Shown here: positions 55,905 through 64,000 of the stretch, piece after piece
How the letters are laid out: the number at the start of each line of letters is the position of its first letter
Numbering within the stretch: position 1 is the first letter of the stretch
Assembly: GCF_963678635.1 (NCBI RefSeq)
Contig: NC_087065.1
Location: 7,403,209 to 7,467,208 of the forward strand
Length of the DNA stretch: 64,000 nt
Direction of reading: 5' to 3'
From: Symsagittifera roscoffensis
Lineage: Eukaryota > Xenacoelomorpha > Acoela > Convolutidae
Program-made: the position numbers and the translations under genes
The notes under the pieces: generated by a model
Told to the model about the DNA's origin: nothing
Databases searched by the model: none
Seen by the model: only the letters and a program-made list of their open reading frames with translations

Positions 55905-57117
55905 GATTGTCCTTCTCCAGAACGCGAATTAGTTCAGACTCGTAAAATTTTCCCTCAATCGGTTCTCTGTTAGAATCAATCAAATTGTATGTTGGGGGAT
56001 TTCGTGTTGGTATGTCAAAAACTTCAAACACTTCATCGGTGAACGATTGTTTGTAACCCTTGCGAAAACGTATGTCTACTTTGGCAAGTCTAACATAATC
56101 ACCAACATAAAGCTTTGGACGTCGAACTAACTTCAAAGACTGTTCTGCTCTTAATGAAATCAGGCGAGGAACATCTTTTTTAGTTACTTTATTTGGTGCA
56201 AGATTTGTGACACGATTTGTTCTCGAATTAATTGCATTGACAAAATCTTGTAATTTGTCAATGTATGAGTAAGTCCATTTATCCTCCAAGTACTTATAAA
56301 TAAGATTTTTCAACGAACGGATATTTCTCTCAGCGAATGCGGACTTTTTATCGCTCTCTGTGCTATTTGTGTTTATGCCTTTCCTTTTACATAATGCTTC
56401 GAAGGACCCTTTAAACTCTGTGCCCTTGTCCACCCATCCTTTTTCCGGTTGTTTTGTCGTTATCATTAGTTTGAACGCTTCTGCTGTTGTAGTAGCATAC
56501 TTTGATTTCAAGGGTTGCACTCTGAGATAGCGGGACATGCAGTCAACTGCAACAAGCAGATACTTAACATCATGGTTGTACTGGGCAAGTTTATCAACAA
56601 AAGCCAGATCTAATGACCAGATTTCGTCGATATCGTAAACTATGACCTTGAGTCGCGGCGTTTTTCGGATCACAGTTCGATATTTCGTGTAAGCAGGTTC
56701 AGTATGAAGTAAATGTTTAACTTTCTTTCGCGACAAATTGCTTGCTTTTATCAAGTTGTTCACACTACCAAATAACGCGGGACCTTTGTCACTGTATTTA
56801 GTTTTCAACAATTTTTCTTCAATCTTGGTAATTTTCCCATTGTTTTGTTTGCGCCTTCGTCTTTTCTGACGTTGGAGAATCTGAATCGTTATGGGGCGTT
56901 CCGTATGAGTCAGAGCCTTCTTCTGAATCTTTTTCACGTTTTTGGTTTTGGGTTTTTCTATTACCGCTGAGACTTTTTCGTTTGTGTTTTTTACTTCTCT
57001 TAAGGTTTGCACTACTTTTTTCCTGCCAAGTGGGCGACGTTGAGCGGGTTCTTGAGAGTCCGGGTTCTCGTTTCTCTTGAGCGTTAAAAGACGCTGACTG
57101 AACCGCGTGTTTGGCAT
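55897..57117 (-). CDS. retroviral-type (RVE) integrase
   Basis: 406 codons from the first ATG. The catalytic triad is Asp170 (IWSLDLAF), Asp230 (GWVDKGTEF) and Glu263 (FAERNIRSLK), a D-E spacing of 33. A C-terminal SH3-like/chromodomain-type region follows (LYVGDYVRL, FYESELIRV). It would cut and join the element ends and create the 6-bp TACGTT duplications seen here. The first 100 residues are polar, basic and low in complexity, and they overlap the upstream gene by 299 bases in another frame, so the real start may be near residue 96 or reached by splicing. Confidence 0.92.
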   Translation of the reverse strand: MPNTRFSQRLLTLKRNENPDSQEPAQRRPLGRKKVVQTLREVKNTNEKVSAVIEKPKTKNVKKIQKKALTHTERPITIQILQRQKRRRRKQNNGKITKIEEKLLKTKYSDKGPALFGSVNNLIKASNLSRKKVKHLLHTEPAYTKYRTVIRKTPRLKVIVYDIDEIWSLDLAFVDKLAQYNHDVKYLLVAVDCMSRYLRVQPLKSKYATTTAEAFKLMITTKQPEKGWVDKGTEFKGSFEALCKRKGINTNSTESDKKSAFAERNIRSLKNLIYKYLEDKWTYSYIDKLQDFVNAINSRTNRVTNLAPNKVTKKDVPRLISLRAEQSLKLVRRPKLYVGDYVRLAKVDIRFRKGYKQSFTDEVFEVFDIPTRNPPTYNLIDSNREPIEGKFYESELIRVLEKDNHD

Positions 57118-57703
57118 TTCGATTTATTACCAGGTTTTCATTCAAGTTGAGAGCAGTTAAAATGTTAATGAACGCCGGATTGTGTAATTTTTTCGTTGGT
57201 TGTTGTATGTCGTATAAAAATATTGTAGCTTTAAGTCCTGTTGGTACTTTATCTTCATATATCACCTCATTGTCACGGTTTATGGTTACTCTTTCTGATT
57301 TTTCTATGATTTCAAGTACGGTTTTTGCTCTAACAAATTTTTTGTCTTCTAAAACTTGTAACTGTCCTAAAATGCTTTCGGTCTGTCTATTGTGTTTCTC
57401 TTCTAGTATTTCGTCTTTAACACGTTCGACCGGTACTTCTTCATCGTCCGTTAACAGTTTAAGCTGTTCTTGTTGGGGCTCAACATTATCCGTAAATGTT
57501 TCCTTCGTTGCAGTAGTCTTACTAGTTTGTGGAGGTAATTGGGGTCTAAGCCGGTTAAGATAGGACAGTTGAGCATTTTTATGTTTAATATTATTATCAT
57601 GAAGAACACGTGCAGCATGTGGCTGCTCTTTAACATATAAGTGTTTCGGAATTAGAATGAATTCTTCAGCAGTCATCATTAAGTTGTGAGGTACTTGTAA
57701 CAA
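56819..57703 (-). CDS. conserved Polinton protein of unknown function
   Basis: 294 codons. The centre (about 125-205) includes VTINRDNEVIYEDKVP and IFLYDIQQPTKK, then NPAFINILTALNLN. This matches a recurring Polinton protein that has a 'sw.e.GevvYkg..ipgsni.dL' core of unknown role. The C-terminal 100 residues are Ser/Lys-rich and disordered, and they overlap the integrase start in another frame. It overlaps the gene upstream by 25 bases. A virion or core function is suggested only by its place between integrase and packaging genes. Confidence 0.65.
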   Translation of the reverse strand: MLQVPHNLMMTAEEFILIPKHLYVKEQPHAARVLHDNNIKHKNAQLSYLNRLRPQLPPQTSKTTATKETFTDNVEPQQEQLKLLTDDEEVPVERVKDEILEEKHNRQTESILGQLQVLEDKKFVRAKTVLEIIEKSERVTINRDNEVIYEDKVPTGLKATIFLYDIQQPTKKLHNPAFINILTALNLNENLVINRNAKHAVQSASFNAQEKREPGLSRTRSTSPTWQEKSSANLKRSKKHKRKSLSGNRKTQNQKREKDSEEGSDSYGTPHNDSDSPTSEKTKAQTKQWENYQD

Positions 57704-57984
57704 AAATAAAGTATTTGTCGAACTAAATGGAAGCCTTCTTTACTCAAAATAATCGCACGTTTTTTGAAAACACTGGTTTTTGGAGTTATTAAGTATTTGT
57801 ATGCTGTCTCGAATCGTTCGATGTTTGCGATTTTAACGGGTACGTTTCCATTGACTACATTGAGCAAACATTCACAAATAAGTGTTATGATCTCACGATT
57901 TGAAGTTTTTCTAATTAATCTTCTTAGCTGGTCAGGTTTCAGTTGTACCATATGCCGCAGAATAGATAAGTTTTTCTTTTTCAT
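57679..57984 (-). CDS. small conserved Polinton protein
   Basis: 101 codons. Contains LKPDQLRRLIRK, ITLICECLLNVVNGNVPV and KKRAIILSKEGF. The order 'R.LI...r..I..IcE..lNvl.G.vp' followed by a basic stretch and 'kGgF' is a recurrent short Polinton/adintovirus protein whose role I do not know. It overlaps the ATPase gene by 53 bases and the next gene by 25. Confidence 0.7.
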   Translation of the reverse strand: MKKKNLSILRHMVQLKPDQLRRLIRKTSNREIITLICECLLNVVNGNVPVKIANIERFETAYKYLITPKTSVFKKRAIILSKEGFHLVRQILYFCYKYLTT

Positions 57985-58633
57985 TTGTGATTGGAGTAGT
58001 TTCTGCTTCAGATAAGGGTAAATAAAAAACTGTTGGCCCAGGTGGTGTGATATTTGAACAATATCTCAAACAATCTGATGTACGAGGGTCCAAGTCGATT
58101 AGAAGATGTCCAAAAGAGTCTCTGGTAGCTAATTCGTAACAGTTTCTCAAAAATTTTGATACATTCAATTGTCTTCCTAATAGATCTAGTTGCTGAACGT
58201 CGCGAGGCGATTTGAACAGAATGATGTGTGAAGTGTTCAAATCAATCGTACGCGACCATCGACTTTGTTGAAACAAGTTATGCTTAACATATATTACATC
58301 TATCCCTCTATGTCTACCCGCTGTCGCTAACCTAACAAATTCCTTGTCATTATAGATGTCTTCACATGAATCATCGAAAACTAGAAGAACATTTTCTAAT
58401 TTTCTCACAGATTCGAATCCGTCGAATTTCATGAACTCCACATTCACTTCGCGAGAAGACACTTTTTCTGAGAATGCAGGTTGCATCTCTTTGTAAAGAT
58501 ATAGAACGGTTCCAAATTTAGGGTAAAAAGTATTTCCCATCAGAAGTTTCAAAATTAACTCAGTTTTCCCGGATCCTGAAGGTCCCACTATCGCCATAAA
58601 AATTCTTGTCGAAGTATCAATCACTTTATTCAT
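57932..58633 (-). CDS. A32/FtsK-HerA-type DNA packaging ATPase
   Basis: 233 codons from the ATG at 58633 (the frame is open further up to 58705). I choose 58633 because that ATG overlaps the TGA of the upstream gene by four bases (ATGA), a spacing used elsewhere in the element. Walker A is GPSGSGKT (residues 17-24) and Walker B is VLLVFDDSCED. A further sensor-like region ATAGRHRGIDVIYVKHNLFQ follows, as in poxvirus A32-like ATPases, whose homologues in Polintons pump DNA into capsids. The frame is intact. Confidence 0.92.
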   Translation of the reverse strand: MNKVIDTSTRIFMAIVGPSGSGKTELILKLLMGNTFYPKFGTVLYLYKEMQPAFSEKVSSREVNVEFMKFDGFESVRKLENVLLVFDDSCEDIYNDKEFVRLATAGRHRGIDVIYVKHNLFQQSRWSRTIDLNTSHIILFKSPRDVQQLDLLGRQLNVSKFLRNCYELATRDSFGHLLIDLDPRTSDCLRYCSNITPPGPTVFYLPLSEAETTPITNEKEKLIYSAAYGTTET

Positions 58634-58914
58634 ATTCTTGGGTTTGGTAGTACGTAACCAACCAAGCCTGATAAAATCGAGAACCAAACTGACGTTTCTT
58701 CGCAACTTAATTTAGTGAAAGAAAGTTTGAGAATGCAGAAAGTTAGTAAAATTAGAATTACTACCATTTGCGCAACAAAAACTACTTCAGACCTTGGCAA
58801 AGTTACATTGTTACAAAACTTCCATGATTTTTTTTCACTGTTTGTCTCGTTATAAACAAACTCTGTTACTAATGTTGCGTCAGGTTCATCTACTGCTGTT
58901 GTTGCTTCTGACAT
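58630..58914 (-). CDS. small membrane protein with two hydrophobic segments
   Basis: 94 codons. The acidic N-terminus is followed by a transmembrane segment VVFVAQMVVILILLTFCILK and a second hydrophobic stretch ending GLVGYVLPNPRI. The 'W..lLS...GYlLPnP' ending is a pattern I associate with Polinton small membrane proteins located before the packaging ATPase. The stop overlaps the ATPase start by four bases. Confidence 0.65.
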   Translation of the reverse strand: MSEATTAVDEPDATLVTEFVYNETNSEKKSWKFCNNVTLPRSEVVFVAQMVVILILLTFCILKLSFTKLSCEETSVWFSILSGLVGYVLPNPRI

Positions 58915-58986
58915 TTGAGAAACTATTTATTCTACAGACTGTGTTAGACTTTTTCTCTCTGCGAATGAAGCTTGTAAAAAATTAAA

Positions 58987-59283
58987 TTACTTTTGAGAAC
59001 AGTAAAAAATTTCATAACGTGTGAAATCTCTATCATTTATGTCATGCATTTCTAAAACAAAGTTCGCTGGGATATTTGCAGTTTTTTTGTAGTACATTAT
59101 TTTCTTCACAGTATCCTCTTTCACAATCGTCTTAATCTCATCTGGCAATTCACTGCTGTTTAGATCCATCTGAACTCCTGGCTGACGTTTGGGTACTAAG
59201 ACTAGTTCGGGAAGACATACTCCTCGCTTGCTGGCTAACATTTCTGATAAACTTGAATCTCTGGAAGTATACAAATTGATCAA
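58987..59283 (-). pseudogene. unknown Maverick gene, upstream part frame-broken
   Basis: 98 codons starting at TTG; I recognise no domain. Protein-like sequence continues upstream in a neighbouring frame (IISEEELSTLKRFFPVID around 59280-59340), and an ATG (MNEY) stands at about 59394. The true gene is therefore probably near 59394-58987 with one or two one-base breaks around 59275 and 59385. Confidence 0.45.
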
Positions 59284-59405
59284 TAACTGGAAAAAACCTC
59301 TTCAACGTAGACAACTCTTCTTCGGAAATTATTATTTGCTCCTTCCTCTGAACAATTTGGCCACTGCAATCAATACGCTCTATACTCGTTCATGAAATTT
59401 TAATA

Positions 59406-59975
59406 TCACCCTCTGGAGTCATCCACGCACAAAGCATTGAATTTGGTGATAGGTATGTCTCCACTTTCGCTGATCTCTCGCTGTTGTTCATTTTTCATCC
59501 AATCATAAAAAACCTTGGTTTTCTTCAGGGCACAATGATTCCTGGAGTTGTAATGTGGAATATGTTTATTGCAACTTGGATAATTTTTAAAATATAAGTT
59601 TTCAACCCGAGGACAGCCCAAATCATCTAGGTTTTCAATCTTTCGGTCCAAGTACTTGGCCAAAAATTCTGTCTTTTCTTTTCCTTTAGCGTAAAAAACG
59701 GCACCAGGATTTCTCAGCACAAAACTCTGAAGTATTTGATTCAAGTTTATATAAAGATAATCACCGTTTTCCCAATGGAGACCGTGTAAATAATTAGTTA
59801 ACCAGTTGTAAGCTTTTTGTTCAAGCTTTGGTAGTATATTGAAATTCACTGGAGGTAGGAAAATGAGTCGATCGCTGTAGTCTGAAGTTGTTATTGCTAA
59901 TTCTTTAACCACAAAGGCGTTTTTCTTGTAACGAAAGCCTTCCACGTCAAGCACAACTGATCTCTCGCCTAGCAT
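59406..59975 (-). CDS. possible DEDD-type exonuclease-like protein
   Basis: 189 codons, with a first ATG overlapping the upstream gene by 7 bases. It starts with a strand and acidic pair, VVLDVEGF (Asp10, Glu12), like ExoI of RNase-H-fold exonucleases. FLPPVNF, WLTNYLHGLHWENGDY and LGCPRVENL follow, and near the C-terminus RNHCALKKTKVFYDWM resembles the HxAxxD block, with the final acidic residue not conserved. This matches a protein type that I have seen in arthropod and nematode mobile elements. Nuclease activity is uncertain because the last motif is incomplete. Confidence 0.5.
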   Translation of the reverse strand: MLGERSVVLDVEGFRYKKNAFVVKELAITTSDYSDRLIFLPPVNFNILPKLEQKAYNWLTNYLHGLHWENGDYLYINLNQILQSFVLRNPGAVFYAKGKEKTEFLAKYLDRKIENLDDLGCPRVENLYFKNYPSCNKHIPHYNSRNHCALKKTKVFYDWMKNEQQREISESGDIPITKFNALCVDDSRG

Positions 59976-60328
59976 TCTAGTAAATGATAAACTTCTGGTT
60001 TTTTCAACTTAATGAAAAGGCAGAACGCTATTCCACTCAAATGTCCCAATAAGCTGTTGTTACAGTTCCAGGGCAACATGTAACAGTACGTGGGACCCTG
60101 TTGATAAAATTCGTGTATAAATCCGGCCGCATCGTGCAAAATAGCGTGCAATCGTAAAATTTTGGAATTTTTCAAATATTTGTCCAAGGAAGAGTTATCA
60201 ATACCAATCAAGCCACCATAATGTCTCAACTTAATTAAAATGTCGTAGTTAAGGTTATCAGAACTAACAAAAAACAGAGAACATGCAGCTAGAAAATAGT
60301 TGCGTCGGTTAGAATTATCAGGATAAGT
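59969..60328 (-). pseudogene. unknown Maverick gene, 5' part frame-broken
   Basis: The open frame runs 60328-59969 without an ATG. The clear part contains RHYGGLIGIDNSSLDKYLK, LHDAAGFIHEFYQQGPTYCY and GHLSGIAFCLF. Upstream, protein-like sequence continues in another frame (IDLKIIHEIYTSLKTN, about 60335-60385), suggesting a one-base break near 60328 and a longer original gene reaching toward 60390. No family name is available to me. Confidence 0.45.
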
Positions 60329-60369
60329 TTGTTTTCAAAGACGTATAAATTTCGTGAATTATTTTCAAA

Positions 60370-60939
60370 TCAATAGGAGTTACTCTGCTTTTTTGCAATT
60401 TCATTATTTATTTTTTCCAACACCTCTCCAACCTGCTGAATTTCAAGCCAGTGGAAATAAAAGTGACCTTGCAAATACCATTTAGACTCATTAAGATAAC
60501 GGTGGTAAATAATTAAATAAACCACCGGAAGTTTTTTGTATTTTGATAGCTTGTTGAAGCATAGACGGATTTTTCTCTCCAAGTCTTTATCAACCCATAA
60601 TGAGTTAAAGTCAAACGAATAGTCGAAAACGTTTTCATAATCAGCAATATTCAAATCGCTCACAGTGCCATACTTTTGTTTTGTAGAAATGCACCAAGAG
60701 ATTTGTTGAAGCTCACTCAAATAAAATTGTTCTTTGAAAATCAACTCGTATTCTTTCTTTGAAATTTCCTTTGCCCTTTCGAGGAAGACGACGTAGCGTT
60801 CATTACATAATTTGAAAAATGAGTTTTTTTCTGCGGTTGAAAACACTCTTAATTGTAAATGTTCATTATCAATATCTTCAGTACACCAAGTTCCCTCTAA
60901 TTTCATTTTTCTTATTTCAAAATTTGACAATTTTATCAT
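60370..60939 (-). CDS. unknown 189-residue Maverick protein
   Basis: ATG-to-stop frame with normal composition, rich in aromatic residues (WYLQGHFYFHWLEI, YENVFDYSFDFNSLW). No domain recognised and no membrane segment. It is the last gene before the right terminal repeat, so its promoter should lie at about 60940-61240, where I see only AT-rich sequence. Confidence 0.55.
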   Translation of the reverse strand: MIKLSNFEIRKMKLEGTWCTEDIDNEHLQLRVFSTAEKNSFFKLCNERYVVFLERAKEISKKEYELIFKEQFYLSELQQISWCISTKQKYGTVSDLNIADYENVFDYSFDFNSLWVDKDLERKIRLCFNKLSKYKKLPVVYLIIYHRYLNESKWYLQGHFYFHWLEIQQVGEVLEKINNEIAKKQSNSY

Positions 60940-61240
60940 TTGGTATATTTTGCCCAGAAACGGCCGCCGCCTTTTGAGAGTAATTTCAATTTACTGCCTT
61001 TTCACCATAAAATTTAGGTCAAGTTAAGGAATTAGTTTACTGCTGCCAACAGTTAAGCTAAGCTGCCAAAATGGCCGGCGAATTTTTATTATATACCATA
61101 AAAGTCAATTCCCCGTTCACTAACAAATTTCAACTAGGTCGAAAGTTCATTTACCCTAAACAAACATAACAATTAATATGATTCATATAATTAATCAGGA
61201 CCAATAATTAGGACCCCAAAATTTGGAATTAGAAAGATTT

Positions 61241-61458
61241 TTGTATCGTGTCCCTTGTTGTTAAGCTAAACTTAGCAAGATCCTAAGTAGGGGGTCTTCT
61301 GCTTTTTGGGTGGAAAATCTCTTTCGTTTACAAAATCCTAGGATGAGGGTCCTCCAAAAAAATAAGGACCCCTTTCCTAGGATTTTGCTTTACGTGAGGA
61401 CCCCCCCCTTAGGAAGGACCCCCCCCCCTTAGGATCCGGGACACGATACAATACTACT
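61241..61458 (-). repeat. right terminal inverted repeat of the Maverick
   Basis: Inverted partner of the left repeat, followed by the TACGTT duplication. It has the same internal palindrome, with GTATCGTGTCCC at its inner end and GGGACACGATAC at its outer end. G-run lengths differ slightly from the left copy. Confidence 0.9.
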
Positions 61459-61464
61459 TACGTT

Positions 61465-64000
61465 GCTTAATATAACAATTTTGATATTATACTAAGCCGT
61501 CCACTACTTCATAAAGGACTTTGTTCACGTTTATCAACCTTTCTAAAACCTATCACTTTAACCAAAAAACTTGTTTCTACAACCTATAAAAAGTTACTTT
61601 GCATAGAAAAAACGGAATTGTTTTCAAGTTTGCGAGACAAATTGAGAAAATACTCAAAATTTGCGCTCATTTTTTTGGTTGATTTTCGAGAAAAATTTTA
61701 TTACATGAGACTTGCAAATAATTTCAGAATTCAAAGACCAGCAACAGGAAAAGCATTAATTCAGAACATACCCACCATTTTGAGACCACATGAAGAGTGG
61801 TCCAGCGATTCAGGTTTTTGCGCTGATAAACGAGAAGCCTTTTTGTTCCGATTTTCGGTTTTTCTAATTTTGCTGCGTGTCAGACAAATGCCATTAGCCT
61901 ATTTTAAAGCCATTTAACGAAAAAAAAAATGATGTATTGGGCTTACGTTATGGTCAACTTGTGGATTTTTCAAACCAAAATTTCCAATTTTCAAAACTTT
62001 TTTCTGAACGTTTTGACAGTTTGGAAAAAAACTATAAAAAATACCATATAAGTCAAAAAAGATGTCGGAAAATTTAGCTCTCTGCATTGATACAGCAGTC
62101 TCGTAGTTCCAATTTTCAAAAAGAACAGGTTTTTTCATCCTTCAAAAAAAAACTTGTTGGTCAAAATAAATTTATTGAATGCACATCTTTTTGAACTGCA
62201 GTAACACCTTCAATGAAAATCTGAAAAAAAGTTTTCTACAAGGTTTCAGCATAGTTTTTGGAAATTGAAATAAAACTGTAAGCTGGGCCATGATTTGTAG
62301 AACTTGTGCGCGCACTGAAAATTTTTTACATGATGCTCAAAGCGCAAAGCAAATTAATTATGCGCGGGAAAAAAAACAATCCCAGCTGAAAATTTGGGAA
62401 TTGGTTTTGATATACGAGCAGCTTTGTTTAGTTTACTTTAGAAAATTGCCATTCTGGGATCTATTCCATTTGGCGGTTTTCATTGCTCTCAATTTCTGTA
62501 GTTGCCTCATCTGTCTTTCGTTAAATATCAACTCGAGAAAAAAATCAAAAACGTATTTTTAAATATACCAATAGGCTTTTTTGTAGTGCTGTAAGAAAAT
62601 CATAAACTGCTGCAGCGAAACAAAAAGATCAGAAAAACGAACGGTTCAGGTATCACAGTTGGGCGTCAGGAAAACCAAAGTTGAAAGATGTCCCGCAACT
62701 TCTGTAAGAATTTAAGAAACACAAGCAATCATTTTCTTCGGGGACCCATCTTTACCCAACTATCGTACTTGTACCAAAAAAACGTTCTCAAAAATACTTA
62801 TCGTACGTTTGTTTTCTTATCTCAATTGTGATTGGTTAAAACACTTTTTTTCTACTTTATGACGTTTCTGTTTTCTTATCTCAATTGTGATTGATTAAGA
62901 TACTATTTTTTCTACTTTATATCATTTAAGTTTCAACTCTTTTGTATGTCTGCTTTTTGCCAAGTAGCCAAAAAATCAAAGAAAAACATTTCTGAGCCAA
63001 ACTCTTCAGTTAAAATTTTACATCATATTTTTTTCAAAAAAAAATCGACAGAAGTTTGCAGTTTACACAAAGTAAAGAAAAATATTAGGCTTAAGATAAA
63101 ATCCTCCTTCTATCAGTCTATTCATTTTTTCTTTTACTTTTTTTATTTTGAGAAAAAAATACTTCTAAGCTGTGTTTCTCTTCTCAGCTGTGTTTCTAGT
63201 CCACTTCTAGTTTAATTGTGGTTTAGCTTGTTTTAATTGCAACTATCTCGGCCTAGTTAAGAAAACACTAGTACATTCATCACTATGTCAGAATGATAAA
63301 TGAGAGAAGTTTTGAATTCTGACATAGTAACCAATACAGTAGGATTTTGCTAATTAGGCCAAATTGTTAGCAATTGCAATCAAACCTTTCAATGAAACTA
63401 GAAGTGGACCGACAAAATTTACAGTTGAGTGGGAAACACAGATGAAAAAAATTTGAGACTTTTGGTTTCTTCATACAAAACTAAATGAAAAAAATTAACA
63501 AATTGAAAGAATAAGAATTATATTTGGGCCTACTATTTTACTTTAACTTGTGCAAACTATAATTTGCTTTCAGTTTTCCACTAAATGCATTTCCAAAACT
63601 CTTGTTTTCAACGCTTTTTTCAGATTATCAAAAGAAGTGACAGTGCGGCGTACTGTGCTTTTTTACAAGTGCTTTTTTGCCATTTTTTGCAAACTTGTCG
63701 TTGATTTGGGTTTTCACGTCGTTTTTTCCCTGCAAACTTTTAGTGTCAGTCAAACCAATTCTAATTAATTCAACTTTTCGGAGTGAACAAATTGCAAGGG
63801 TAGGTTCGAATCTAACCTTTTGTTCAAGAATCCATTTCCAATTTCAAATTGTTTTAACTGAAGACATTTTTTTTCAGAAGACGTCCAAAGTTGTATAAAA
63901 GATTTCGTTTAAAACATTTAATAGTTTTTAGTAATTTTTATTTGTTATGTAAAATTTTTCGAGAACAATTCCGGGAAAAGAAATTTCTTAAAACTATAAA
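61465..64000. other. AT-rich flank without recognisable genes
   Basis: Host sequence right of the Maverick. Short open frames (61618-61917, 62290-62562, 62946-63215, 63550-63898) are low-complexity and start-less or unmatched. It contains a near-duplicate of about 60 bases around 'tttcttatctcaattgtgat' (62806-62862 and 62863-62930). Confidence 0.5.
63187..63441. repeat. palindromic (foldback) element
   Basis: Imperfect inverted arms of about 110-125 bases. The outer ends are ctgtgtttc and gaaacacag, inside them lie tccacttctagttt and aaactagaagtgga, and at the centre is ACTATGTCAGAAT with its exact inverse ATTCTGACATAGT. It is non-coding and resembles a palindromic MITE. Confidence 0.7.

Larger units (their letters stand above)
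43207..61458 (-). mobile_element. Maverick/Polinton virus-like DNA transposon (18.25 kb)
   Basis: Terminal inverted repeats of about 220 bp start AG (AGTAGTATTG...) and are flanked by perfect 6-bp duplications TACGTT (43201-43206 and 61459-61464); both the AG ends and the 6-bp duplication are typical of Mavericks. It encodes the diagnostic set: protein-primed PolB, retroviral-type integrase, adenain-like protease, A32/FtsK-type ATPase, major and minor capsid proteins. All core genes are on the minus strand and many overlap by 4-11 bases, so expression is compact and virus-like. Two genes in an internal inverted-repeat-bounded block run on the plus strand. I count several frame disruptions (see PolB leader, capsid, 59.3 kb and 60.3 kb genes). 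I see no long signal-peptide-plus-anchor protein that could be an envelope fusogen. Confidence 0.95.

Noticed and set aside
57111-57563. 150-codon plus-strand frame in the Maverick
   Set aside because: It is the reverse strand of the conserved Polinton gene at 56819-57703, with Ser/Leu-rich shadow composition.
61618-61917. 99-codon plus-strand frame right of the Maverick
   Set aside because: It starts at TTG, has no domain and lies in AT-rich sequence; I cannot support it as a gene.

Overview
The window looks like a Caenorhabditis-type nematode chromosome. The flanks are AT-rich with short genes, splice acceptors of the form TTTTCAG or TTTTTAG, many MITE-like repeats, and two large mobile elements that take up about two thirds of the sequence. 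The species cannot be fixed from sequence alone.

Layout. 1-16254: repeat-rich AT-rich host DNA. It holds a diverged relative of the Maverick cysteine protease (1757-2221, minus), one apparently intact four-exon seven-transmembrane receptor gene (4201-6878, minus), a 1.11 kb tandem duplication (about 9700-11918) and a 200-base assembly gap (12063-12262). 16255-40725: one giant (24,471 bp) Ty3/gypsy-type LTR retrotransposon with 922 bp LTRs that I count as differing at three positions. Its plus-strand contents are a 2.9 kb leader full of TCCGGAGGGGTC-like repeats, gag plus protease in one frame broken by four in-frame stops, RT-RNase H, integrase with a C-terminal macro-domain-like tail, and then two very large open frames (1170 and 1813 codons), the first carrying a GDSL/SGNH hydrolase domain. 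The RT active site reads YVDE instead of YVDD. 40726-43206: host DNA with palindromic repeats. 43207-61458: an 18,252 bp Maverick/Polinton with 6-bp target duplications (TACGTT). It encodes spliced protein-primed DNA polymerase B, adenain-like protease, major and minor capsid proteins, a basic membrane-active-type protein, retroviral-type integrase, A32/FtsK-like packaging ATPase and several Polinton-type small proteins, all on the minus strand. 61465-64000: AT-rich DNA with a palindromic element.

How it fits together. The Maverick has the replication, integration and virion set expected of a virus-like transposon. Inside it, a 3.7 kb block bounded by 112/119 bp GC-rich inverted repeats carries the only two plus-strand genes (a PC4-like ssDNA-binding protein and a protein with an HUH-like HYH motif). 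It looks like a nested or separately acquired module. The retrotransposon is young by its LTRs yet already coding-defective, which suggests it was copied in trans or came from a defective parent. Both elements also contain one-base frame breaks, so assembly error must be excluded before decay is assumed.
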